Shown here: positions 11,601-20,968 of the stretch, in pieces | Numbering within the stretch: the stretch's first letter is position 1 | Layout of the letters: each line of letters begins with the position of its first letter | NCBI GenBank assembly: GCA_032358165.1 | Contig: JAALGY010000032.1 | Coordinates: 1,612,001 to 1,676,000 of the forward strand | Direction of reading: 5' to 3' | Origin: Diplosphaera chodatii | Lineage: Eukaryota > Chlorophyta > Trebouxiophyceae > Prasiolales > Stichococcaceae | Length of the DNA: 64,000 bases | Notes under the pieces: generated by a model | The model's input: only the letters and a program-made list of their open reading frames with translations | Database searches by the model: none | Told to the model about the DNA's origin: nothing | Position numbers and translations under genes: made by a program

Positions 11601-14600
11601 AGCAAGTGTTCAAGTCCATGGATGGAGACGTTGCCGCTGAGATCATCAGTGCACGCAACACACCACATTCTCTGGGTGGCCCAGACTGGTTCAAGGTCAG
11701 TCGTCTTGTCCCTGTGCTGTGTGGGCATTGCCTGTCAGCGCTGCGCAACAGTCCACGCTGTGAGGCTGGCTTCATCGTCCAACGGAACCCAGCCACCATG
11801 TCCTTACCACACGGGTACGCTCCCAGACAACTCACACAGAAGGTCACAGATCCTCGACTTGACGCCCGAGCACTTGTGGACACACATGCGCAGGTCAAGC
11901 AGCTGTCGCAGCTGGACACCGAGAGCATGCTCAAACGGTATGGCGGCGTGCTGGGCGCCTCCCAGTCGGATATCTCCGCCACGCTCGCACGCATATCCGC
12001 CCTCACCCGTGTCTCCGCAGGTTGGAGCCCACTATTGCAGGCAGTGCTGCCTGTGCTAGTGATGCGTCACAAAGGCACATGCACACACCTGACAGCATGC
12101 GCACAGCACCTCTGCATGGCTGCTTTCCTGCCTGCGCGGTGCCGGGGTCTGACCGCCTGCGCTGCCTCTCTGTCGCAGCGCTGCAGCTGCAGCGGCGCAG
12201 GAGCCAGAAGGCGGCGCTGGCGGCGGACCGGCGGCGACGCCTGCTGCTGGCGGCGCGCGCCTCCGTCCTGGAGCTCGAGTTCTTCCAGAAGGCCGGCGAC
12301 GTGTACCACCTGGTGTCCGCATTCGACAAGGTCGGTCGGCAATCCGGGCACAAGCTGCTCTGCCTGACTGTCAGCCGCTGTGCTGCTGTCTGGGTGTAGT
12401 TTTCCAAATATACACAGACACCTGAGTGAGCGGCTTTGTGAATGTACTGTCTTGTAGCTGCACTACCTAGGTGCACCCAATTGCGTTTGGTGCCACGGCT
12501 GCAGGCGCTGGACCATGTGGAGGAGCCGCTGTGTGACTGGGCGCTGCTGCAGAACCAGTTGGCGGTGCACTCCTGGACGCAGCTGGCCTACAGGTGCAGC
12601 CCTCCTCAGTACACAGTCGGCGCCACCATGCTGCACTCGCTCCTACGCCCCCTGCAGCAGAAACCAGCAGCAAAACACGACAAATGCTGACGAGCCAGCA
12701 TGCCTATCTGTCGCAGGCTGCTGCAGAGGCTGCCATTCACACCAGCGCTGGGCGAGGCGCTTTTGGCAGAGCGCCTGAAGGCGGCCCTGGAGCGAGCCTC
12801 AGCTTTTGTGCTCGCCCATGAGGCCGCAGCACACGACATTGGCAGGTGATCACCTTGCGCTCAGCTGGCAGCGTGTTGCCAGGCACGAAGCTTACATACA
12901 GCTGTGTATGCTACACATGAGCATACTTGGGAAGCCATGCTGCAGCCGCCCGGCCTGCCCTGATGCTGCTGGCAGCAACATCTGCTGTTCCTGCCTTCAG
13001 GTACGAGCTGCTGCAGGACCAACAAGAGGAAGATGATGGCCTGGACACTGTGGCAGCAGCACGGCGGGAGGCGGCCCGCAACTCTGCAACACGCCAAGTC
13101 CTCGACGAAAGCGCACAGGTCAGCACCTCGCCACCTCGAGCCTGCTGTCTGGCCAGTTGCTGCAGTGGTCTGTGCCGTCCATGGAAGCTACTCACGGGAT
13201 TCACCCACACCTGCCGTGCTGGCTTGGTGGCAAAGCCGTGTGCCGGATAGACGGGTGCGCAGCGGCACGCACGAGCAGCAGGATCGCGCGGAAGCTGTGG
13301 GTGGCCTGCGGGTGCAGGAGCGGGCGGCGGCGGAGGCGTTCATGGCGGGGGTGCGGCAGGCGTACCCGGAGGTCGCGGCGTCGGTCCGCACCACGCAGCT
13401 GGCGCACCGCCTGCTGGCGCGCAAGGCCGCCTTCGTCGACGACCTGGGCCGCAGCGGTGCGCCCCGCTACCCGCCTGCGCTGGCCCCATGCACACACTCG
13501 CACACTCGTGGCCGCAGCACGGCGGCCTGTTGTGCCCGGTGCCTGGTGGGGTGCCGTGCGATGAAGACTGGCCGCCGCCACCCCGCACAACTGCACCCGC
13601 ACTGCAGTGCATCCGTGAGGCCAGTGCACGTCAGCAGTGACCCTGTATCGCTGTGCTGCAGGGCTGGTGGAGGAGACGGAGCTGGCGCAGCTGGAGCACC
13701 TGCTGGAGCAGCGGTCCAAGGCGCTGTACTTTGCGGGGCTGCATGCGGCGGGGGAGCTGCCCGCCCGCCTCGCCGCCCAGCACCCCGCGCTGGCGCCCCT
13801 TCCGGAGAAGGCTCTGCGCCGCCTGCTGCAGGTGCTGCTGTGCACCTGATTGCGTGATGCGCTCCTCCTGAGTGTTTTCTTTGTGCAGCAACAGCCACTG
13901 CAGCATGGCATCCGCAGTCTGGTCGGATGAGCCGCCTCTGCTATCCACGGCTTTCATCAAGCAAGCTTCCATCATGCATGCGAGCCGGCCAGCGACACCT
14001 CGGCGTCATCATGCATGTGCCAGAGGGCGACGCTGCGGGTGTGTTCCACTGGGGACGTGCTGCGGACGGGGGCCAACCGGAGGCAGCAGGCGCCGCTGCT
14101 GCTGGTGCGCGGTGCGCTGCGGCTGGAGGGGGAGGGCGCCGCCGGCACCAAAGGTGGCGAGCCGCGTGGGGTGTTGCGTGGGGTGTCATGGTGTGGCTGG
14201 CCACGCATGCCTGCAACACCTGCCGTTCGCATGCAGTCCAGCTTCCCTGTACATGCAGCCGATGCACGCTCACAGCAGCGCCTCAACGCTTTGCGATATG
14301 TGTTGCTGCGCAGTGGTTGATGAGGAGGGTGGGTACCAGGGCTTGTCAGCGGCGCACACGGTGACGGCGGTCGCGCTGCTGGGCGTGCCGCCGGTGCAGC
14401 TCGCCTCCGCCAGCTACCCCGCCGTCCGCATGACGGCTGCCACCTTCTCCCTCGTGTACCAGGTACATGATGGCACCGACCCTGTGCAGCTCGCAGTTTT
14501 GTTCTCCTGTTCAAGTACCAGGTGGCAAGCCACTGTGCCTTTCCCGATGCTCAGGATGTGTCACAGGCGCCTGCGGTAGCCACCCGTCTCATGTGGCATT

Positions 14601-15812
14601 GTGTGCGTCATGCAGTTTCAGCCGGAGTCCTTCGAGGCGGCAATGGCGACCAGCGGCAAGGCGGCAGATGCGGCGCGGGAGGCGGCGCTGGCGGAGACGC
14701 TGCTGCTGTGGGGCGGGCCGCTCGTGCAGCTGCGGCCGCTGCTGCAGGTCGCGGAGCTGGTGGCTGCGGGCCACCTGGAGCGCGTTGCACGTGGCGCCAC
14801 CCTCAGGCCATCCCCAGGTACGAAGTGGGTTCAGGCCCAACTATACACAGGCTGCACTGGTTGGCAGCTGACCTGTCCGATCATGAAGGGCGACAATCGG
14901 TTGTCTGCAGTGGCCTGCACGGCAGTACAACCAATTCGCCTGCACTGGACAATTCATACTTGGCTGAACTGTCACAGGCCCTGTGCTGCTGCTGGCCGGC
15001 AGCGTCATCTTGGGGCCGGGGCCTGGCTTGTTTCAAAAGGGCGGCAAACCCCCCACCGTCAATGGTGGCGCGCATCACGCGCAGCACAGCAGCGGCAGCG
15101 GCAGCACTGGTGGCCACTTGTCGGCAAGCAGCTCCCCAGATCCATCGGATCTCGGGGCAGACATGGAGGTCGTCGTGCATCCACCCGGCAATGGCGTGGC
15201 TGACACAGCAGCTGCACACCTGCTCCAACCGCAGTCCCAGCCGCAGGCGCAGCACGCACACACGATCACAGCGCCGCGCATGCTGGACCACATGCAGCAG
15301 CACCTGTGCACCAGCGCGGTCGTGGTGAGTCATGCCTGTGCCTGCTGACGAGGAAACTGTTGCCGTCAGTCATGCTCCGCGCGCCATGCTGCATGCTTCC
15401 AAGCAGGGTGCCCATGCTGCTGCACATTTTGACAGCTGACATAGACAGGGCGCCACCCTGGTGCTTGCAACAAGGCCGCACCGCAGCAGATGCTGAAGCT
15501 GGCGGCGGCCGTTGGTGCATCACTGGTAGGCACAAAACGTGCTTCTGAAGGGATCTCGAGCCGGCAGCTGTTCAGAGTGCTGCGCCCGCGCGGCAGGTGC
15601 TGCGGCTGGCGCCGGTGGACGCCTGGCCGCCGGTGGACCTGCGCTCGGAGGCGGGCGACGTGGTGGACGCCACCCTGCAGCCCGACCGCAGCGCCTGGTC
15701 CCGCCGCCACGCCGCCCTGCGCCGCATCGACGAGATGACGCTGTCGGACGCCCAGCTCGAGTGCGCGCCCGGCCCAGTGATGCACAAACATAGAAAAACA
15801 TCCTGCAGCTGA
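8677..15812 (+). CDS. SOS1-like plasma-membrane Na+/H+ antiporter with cNMP-binding-like C-terminus
   Basis: Exchanges Na+ for H+ and matches plant SOS1/NHX7 (CPA1 family). The N-terminus looks like a signal sequence (MQRSIRILVYALLVTLVAV, ATG at 8677 or 8698). Transport-domain exons were read at 9497-9646, 9748-9837, 9942-10100, about 10222-10366, 10491-10562, 10670-10748, 10879-10965, 11094-11210 and 11387-11437, with others before them near 9092-9175 and 9280-9393. Landmarks: NIDPTLLLAVFLPVLLF, ATDPVATIAVLG, ILIEGESLVNDGSASVVFF, FIANTLIFVLAGVIIAG, WAGLRGAVGLSLSLFVL and LVIQGSTTGPLLR, all in SOS1 order. The acidic ATDP and ND residues of the ion site are present. The long cytosolic half (11554-15812) is helical and rich in Arg/Leu/Glu. 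It includes GDVLRTGANRRQQAPLLLVR near 14050, which resembles the cyclic-nucleotide-binding fold of SOS1. The stop is at 15810. Not every exon in the second half is fixed. Confidence 0.88.
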
Positions 15813-16713
15813 GGTGCAGAGCGGGATGTCATAGTGATGATGCATCTGTTGCGCTAAGTCTTTTCACAAGCTGCTTTCTGCGTGCTTGCTATCATCATGT
15901 GCAACTTGCAGTGTGTGCTTGAAGCACAGCGCCGGCAAGTGCAGGATGCCGGGAGTGTGGTGATGATTTCATTGATGAGTCAAGCATGGCTTTGCGATTG
16001 TGCTGTGTCTGCAGTAAGGACTTTGCTTGCCTCCCTCACAGCCTATTGTCATTGCTGCACAGGTTTGACCGTGCTGACAGCAGCAATCTGAGGCCAAAAT
16101 TGGGGGCGTAAATACAGTTGGATGGGCCAAGACGCGACTGGGAGGGCGGCATGCTGCAAGGCTGCTATTGTGTATTTAACGCTGATTGTGAAGGACCGAA
16201 AAAACGGACAGCGAACGTTCTTACCGCATCCATTGAAGCGGGCTGACTTGCCGGCAGCGTTCACTGCTCAGGGTCTGAAGTACATCGAAAATGCCGTTGT
16301 AGTACGGCAGATCCAGCGTAGATATGGCAGTAACAGCTGCTTGTTAGACGAAGAAGCGAGCCTGCTGCACGGCTGCTTGATGGCCCAGGGATGGTCCGAC
16401 AAGGTTCACAGTGATTAAAAGCAAGCAAGCAACCTGTTAGTGACGCCCTTGGCAAATGCCGTACACTTGATGCAATATAGGTGGCGTCAAAAGAATACCA
16501 AGCAGCCTACCAGTCCCAGAGCATCCGACAATCAACATCAAGCTAGCCACAGAACACATACCGGTCGCAAATGCGAATCTGCCTCCGAAGCAAGCTAGAA
16601 CAAAGTCAACAACACATCACGTCATGTTCACACCTGCACCAGAAGTAGAGCACGTTGCGGACCAAAACCCTTGTCTGACACCCCCTGCTTCTGACACTTC
16701 CCGATTGCTGTGT
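15813..16713. other. Convergent gap between antiporter and PA14 gene
   Basis: About 900 bases holding the 3' untranslated parts of two genes that face each other. A 98-codon open frame at 16122-16418 has no family resemblance and no codon-use argument in its favour. I see nothing else. Confidence 0.4.
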
Positions 16714-18176
16714 TCACTTCCTGCCCTTGCGGCCGTTGGTCTTCGGCTTCATGGTCGCGCAGCGGCCGCCGCACGCCTTGGGCAGCTTGCGCTTGTGACC
16801 GACCTTCTTGTTGCACTTGCCGTGGCACGCCGGCGGCAGCGTGCGCTCGATGCGCGGGGGCGGCGGCCGCTTGTTGAGGTGCCGCGGGCCGGGTGCGCAG
16901 CGGCCGCCGCACGCCTTGGGCAGCGTCCGCTTGACCGCTGCACAAGCAAAACCACCCAGTTAGGCAGCTGCCTGTGACAAGAACCCTCAGCCTGGCAGTT
17001 CGACCGACGATGGTCATGTGACTGCAAACGGCGACCCAGCACAGGTCGTCAATGTTAAATTTGGTGTCAAATGCTCACGGCGGCCGCTGGGAGGAGGGGT
17101 CCCCACGCGCGTGTCTGGTTTCGGTGAAGGCACGGCGGCTGGTGGCGGTGAAGACACGGCGGCAGGTGGCGGTGAAGGCACATCAGCTGTGCAACCGTTG
17201 ATCTTCAGCTCGCTGGCGGGCAATGGGTTAGGGTACAGCTGCCGCAGGTCACCCCAGCTGAGGACCAGGCCCGAGCCGGTGGAGATTGCACCCTGCAGCA
17301 CATGCCCACACGGTCCTGAGGGAGCTCCACCAACGGGGTTGTTGGCCAGGCTGCATGCTGCGATTGGGGCCATGATGGCGGCCTGTGCTCGAGGCCTGTG
17401 CAAGCTGCTCGGCTGCGTCGGATTTGCACACGGCAAAGGCTGGTGCTGACCTTGAAGTACTGGACCGTGAGCTTGAATCGCTTTGGGCCAGGCAGCGGGA
17501 CCTTTGGCGTCGCGCTGCCAGTGAAGTCGTGCAGGCCGTCGTGGTTGATCACCAACACGTCGTCAATGTACAGTTTTGAGCCATCCGTAGAGTTGAGCTG
17601 GAAGAACTTCGTGAAGTCGATGGGGATGTCGAAGTACGCCTGCGCAACAATGACATTCTCAATCGGTGGGTGCGGACGTTGACATCGTCAGCTTCCCCAA
17701 CGTCGAAGCCCTGACATCGGGAGACGAAGTTGCGACAGCAAGCTCACCTCGAAGACGATGGCAACATTCGAGTCGAAGTCATCGCCGTCAATGGTGATGG
17801 CAAAATCATCCGTGGCGGAGACCGGCAAGCTTATGTTAGACACCGTCTTCGTCTCCTCGGCCATGCACTTGTCGTCGCTCCAGTCCGGCATCTACGGCAG
17901 TACCACCGCGTTCGGCTGACGCACTTGGGTGTGTGCAACTATGTTCATATGGACGGTGTCAGGCGCTGATGCCCTGTGGACATGGGAATAATCGTGGCAG
18001 TGCAAGCGACGGACCTCCTCCAGGTCATAGTTGTAGTGGCGTGCCGTCATGGTGACGCCCAGCGTAGTGTCGCATGTCAGTGCTGCCGCGGAGCCGGGCA
18101 GCCACACGAAAAGCGTGCATGCCGCCAGCGCCACGATGCTGACACTGGCCGGCCTGCATGCGCATCCGTACACCAA
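16714..18176 (-). CDS. Secreted PA14-domain protein with Pro-rich linker and Cys/basic repeat tail
   Basis: Read from about 18176 down; the true start lies upstream or in the first exon, since no ATG fits at 18176. A hydrophobic core (SIVALAACTLFVWLPGSAAA) looks like a signal peptide. Next come MPDWSDDKCMAEETK and ISLPVSATDDFAITIDGDDF, then KLYIDDVLVINHDGLHDF and KVPLPGPKRFKLTVQYFK. This is the order of a PA14 beta-barrel, a carbohydrate-binding or adhesive fold, with the DD pair that binds calcium in PA14 lectins. A hydroxyproline-type linker follows (SPPPAAVSSPPPAAVPSPKP). The last exon (about 16714-16940) carries three copies of a short basic motif: TLPKACGGRC, TLPPACHGKC, KLPKACGGRC, then KPKTNGRKGRK and the stop. 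It is probably an extracellular matrix or wall protein. The function of the tail is unknown. Confidence 0.72.
16735..16935 (-). repeat. Three-copy LPKACGGRC-type repeat inside the PA14 gene
   Basis: Three related 10-residue units (TLPKACGGRC, TLPPACHGKC, KLPKACGGRC) are separated by about 20 basic/Pro-rich residues. Two copies are nearly identical at DNA level (the segment around 16760-16790 repeats at 16900-16930), which suggests recent internal duplication. Confidence 0.75.
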
Positions 18177-19070
18177 GGTGTCAGGTCACATGGCATGTGC
18201 ATGCGTGCGCTGCCCTGTTATGCATCGGAACGTGCCAGATAGCCGTCCTCTGCCAGCCACACACAGTGCACTTGCAGGGAACGTTGGGCTCCGTACTCGC
18301 CTGAGCTGCGTGGACCTCTGTGTGTACGGCGCGTCGCAGGACGCTGCCCACGACTTTGTCACAGTCATTGTGCCGAGCTGGCTGGCTTCCGATGAGGCGC
18401 GCGGCGATCTGCTGACGGTGCGCTGATCGGACGGGGAAGGTGGGGCGCTGATTGCGGGCCGGGCTGCGTGTGCTTTGTCGCTGCGGCACTCGCTGGCCGG
18501 ACCCTGTCGCCGCAGTAGATGCGGAATGCTAATGTGATGCCACAAACCAAGAGCGACTGCTGTCAGAAGCGTGTCGGGCCGGCAGAAGTCAGCCGACCTG
18601 TTCCCTGTCGCACCGACGCGCTCGGCCGATTGCACCGATTGAGCGCCCGTTGCAGCGCGCCTTGATGCGGTCAACTCCTGCTCAACTTCAGAGACGACCG
18701 CTGCTGAACCGTGCCGCTAAAGCGAGAAGATGCTGTGCCGGATGGGTCGTGCACTGGTCGACTGCGCGACGACACTGCCCTCCCGAACTTGCCCAACTTG
18801 CTGCTGAGGTGTGTTGCCACGACCTGCGGGAGCAACAGCCGATATGCTGGCGTGAACAGATGGATAGGCCTAGCTGGGCGGCCACGTTCTCCTTAAGAGG
18901 GGCAAGATGGCTACAACGGCAGCTCTCCATGACCAGTCGCCAAGCTGACGACTAGGGCACATCTCGGCAGTACAAATTGCAACTCACTTTCATGACCAAG
19001 CAACAGGTGGCCAAGTGTGACTCTTCCTCATCGTAGCTAGACTTTCTTTCAGCGGCGGTGGCTCCTGTGG
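18177..19070. other. Unassigned gap; likely 5' parts of PA14 (-) and LIN37 (+) genes
   Basis: About 900 bases between two divergent genes whose first exons I could not place. Short open frames exist on both strands but none shows family similarity. The region should contain both promoters and one or two small first exons. Confidence 0.4.
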
Positions 19071-19086
19071 TTGGTAGCCAACAGCA

Positions 19087-20524
19087 GATACACCACGCAG
19101 CAAAGGTTGGCCAGAGCAAAGGCTGGTGCGGATCACTTGACGAATTTCCTGGCGCAACAGGGGACTGCAGTGCCTGCAGCTTTGCATTGCGGCTGCCCAA
19201 CAGCATGCAATCCCGGCCGGCTGCGGCTACCAATAGTCCAGCACCGCAGCCGATACTGCAGCCCGCGACTCCAGACACTGCGGCACAGCATGTGTCTCCG
19301 CCCACGGCATTGCCGCCGGCGCCATCAGGCAATGTGCCCGCTGTGCCACCGCCGGGCACGACCGGCGCCTCACGGGAGAGGCTTCTGTCCTCGCTTGCAG
19401 GCAGCAGGCAAGCCTGCTGCGTGAAGTGCAGTTGATTGGTGCATTTGATCCTGGGCCAGCTGTCGCATGTCTGTGCTGCCGTGTGATGCCCAGACGACAA
19501 TGCACGTGGGACATGCGCAGGCGGCAGGCGCCGCCCTCACGCCCGGGAGCTCTGCACCGCGGCTGGCCGGCCGCGCCAGGCGGTACGCCCACCCCGGGCA
19601 TGCTCCAGGAGCCGCTGGAGGAAATCTTCTTCACCGTCACAGACCGTCGGGTGCGCAGATGTCCGACTTGATTTCTATCAGAGGACAACCATGTCGGCAG
19701 GCGATCAACGCCTTTGAAATCTGGAGAGGGGGATGCCCAATGCTGCAAGCATGCCCTGCGCCACCATCGTGTGCATAACTGACATGCAACATGGCAGCCT
19801 GACGACTTGCAGCTCTTGATGCTCAGGTGCGCAAGCAGGTGGAGCCTCTGTCGTTGTACAGTGCCTGTCGGCAGTGGGTGCAGAACGAGCCGGACGTAGA
19901 AGCGCAGCCGCTGCCGGGGCCCGGGGTGCGCACCACAGCTTGGCGACCTCAGCCCTATGTCCCTCACACTGATTGCATGTCAAGCCAAGAGCATACCTGA
20001 GAGCGCAGTGCAGCTGGCTGCGGCCAAGTGCTGCTGTACAACATGCTGTCTGGCGGCGCAACGAAAAGACACCGGTGGTGCGCTGCAGCTGGCGCCCGCG
20101 CTGCCGGAGCCGCTGCCGCCGTCGACCGCCGCGCCGCGGGCGCCGCCCGAGGAGGTGCCGCTGTTCGACGACGGCACGCTGTTCCAGGACGAGGAGACGC
20201 TCCCCATAGAGGTGCCATGCTGACCACCTGCTGCGCACCCTCCGCGACGCCTGCACATATTACAGCACGCAAAGGGGCCGCTCCGCCAGCTGCGGCTGGC
20301 GCCCGACGAGCCGTCGAGCAGGGCGCCTCATGCCGCGGGGGCTCCCTGCCGTGCAGCTGCTGCTGGAGCACCACAAGGAGCACTGGGTGACGGTGCGGCG
20401 GCACTTCAGGGCGGAGCGCGACCGCGGCATGGAGCGCTTCGAGCACCGCCTCGCCGCGCTGGTGCCCAGCCTGCCACCCGACGACGACGCTGCCGCCGCC
20501 GCCATCGCGCCGATGGACCTGTAG
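19087..20524 (+). CDS. LIN37: LIN37 homologue (MuvB/DREAM complex subunit)
   Basis: LIN37 is a core subunit of the MuvB complex that, with Rb/E2F/Myb partners, controls cell-cycle transcription in the nucleus. Key exons: one ending at 19650 with EEIFFTVTDRR, joined in phase to 19827-19925 with VRKQVEPLSLYSACRQWVQN followed by EPDV. This matches the LIN37 signature LYxxCRxWxxNxP directly after a beta-strand segment. A Pro-rich exon (about 20065-20212; LPEPLPPS, EEVPLFDDGTLFQDEETLP) follows. The last exon (about 20350-20524) contains LLLEHHKEHWVTVRRHFRAE, like the WKRIRQRW helix that ends animal LIN37. The stop is at 20522. An upstream exon with QQRLARAKAGADHLTNFLAQ (about 19087-19170) resembles the animal N-terminal helix. 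The start codon is not located. The call rests on one short strong signature plus matching order. Confidence 0.72.
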
Positions 20525-20968
20525 CTGCAGGCTAGCACTTAGTGCCTCAGTGCCTGTTGTCCTGTGGCATGATGGATTCGAGCAAATGTGATGGATCCGA
20601 GCAAATGCGGTACAAGTCTGTCGGGGTATTGCCACCATTCCAAGCAGTACATCGCAGCATCTTCCCTTGCCAGTCACCTGGTCGGGGAGGTCGACATGCA
20701 CATGAACTGCAGCTGGGTGATAGGTGAAGATCACGCTACATGTCTGATGCCATCTACATCTGGCTCATGAGGCTGATGGTGTGGTCCAGGATTCATGTGA
20801 CACAGAGTGCTTTTGTGCGGCAGTCTTACAAACACCCGATATGTTACATGACCCAACAGACGGGGTCGACAGATTTCCAAGGAGCATTCTTCTGTACAGG
20901 AGCATGTCAAGAAGTAAGCAAAACAGGGCAGCATAGACAGCTGCTTCCTTCCGATGAGACTCCGAGCA
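20525..20968. other. Convergent gap between LIN37 and RING E3 genes
   Basis: 3' untranslated regions of two facing genes. Apart from TTACA motifs near 20826 and 20843 (TGTAA on the minus strand) I see nothing. Confidence 0.4.
20826..20830 (-). terminator. Likely TGTAA polyadenylation signal of the RING E3 gene
   Basis: TGTAA on the minus strand about 140 bases after the stop at 20969, a normal distance for a green-algal 3' end. A second copy lies about 15 bases further on. Confidence 0.45.

Noticed and set aside
16122..16418. 98-codon open frame in the convergent gap
   Set aside because: No homology pattern, no splice context, and its composition differs from nearby real exons.
18186..18674. 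162-codon minus-strand open frame upstream of the PA14 exons
   Set aside because: It ends in a stop before the PA14 signal-like exon and shows no family features.
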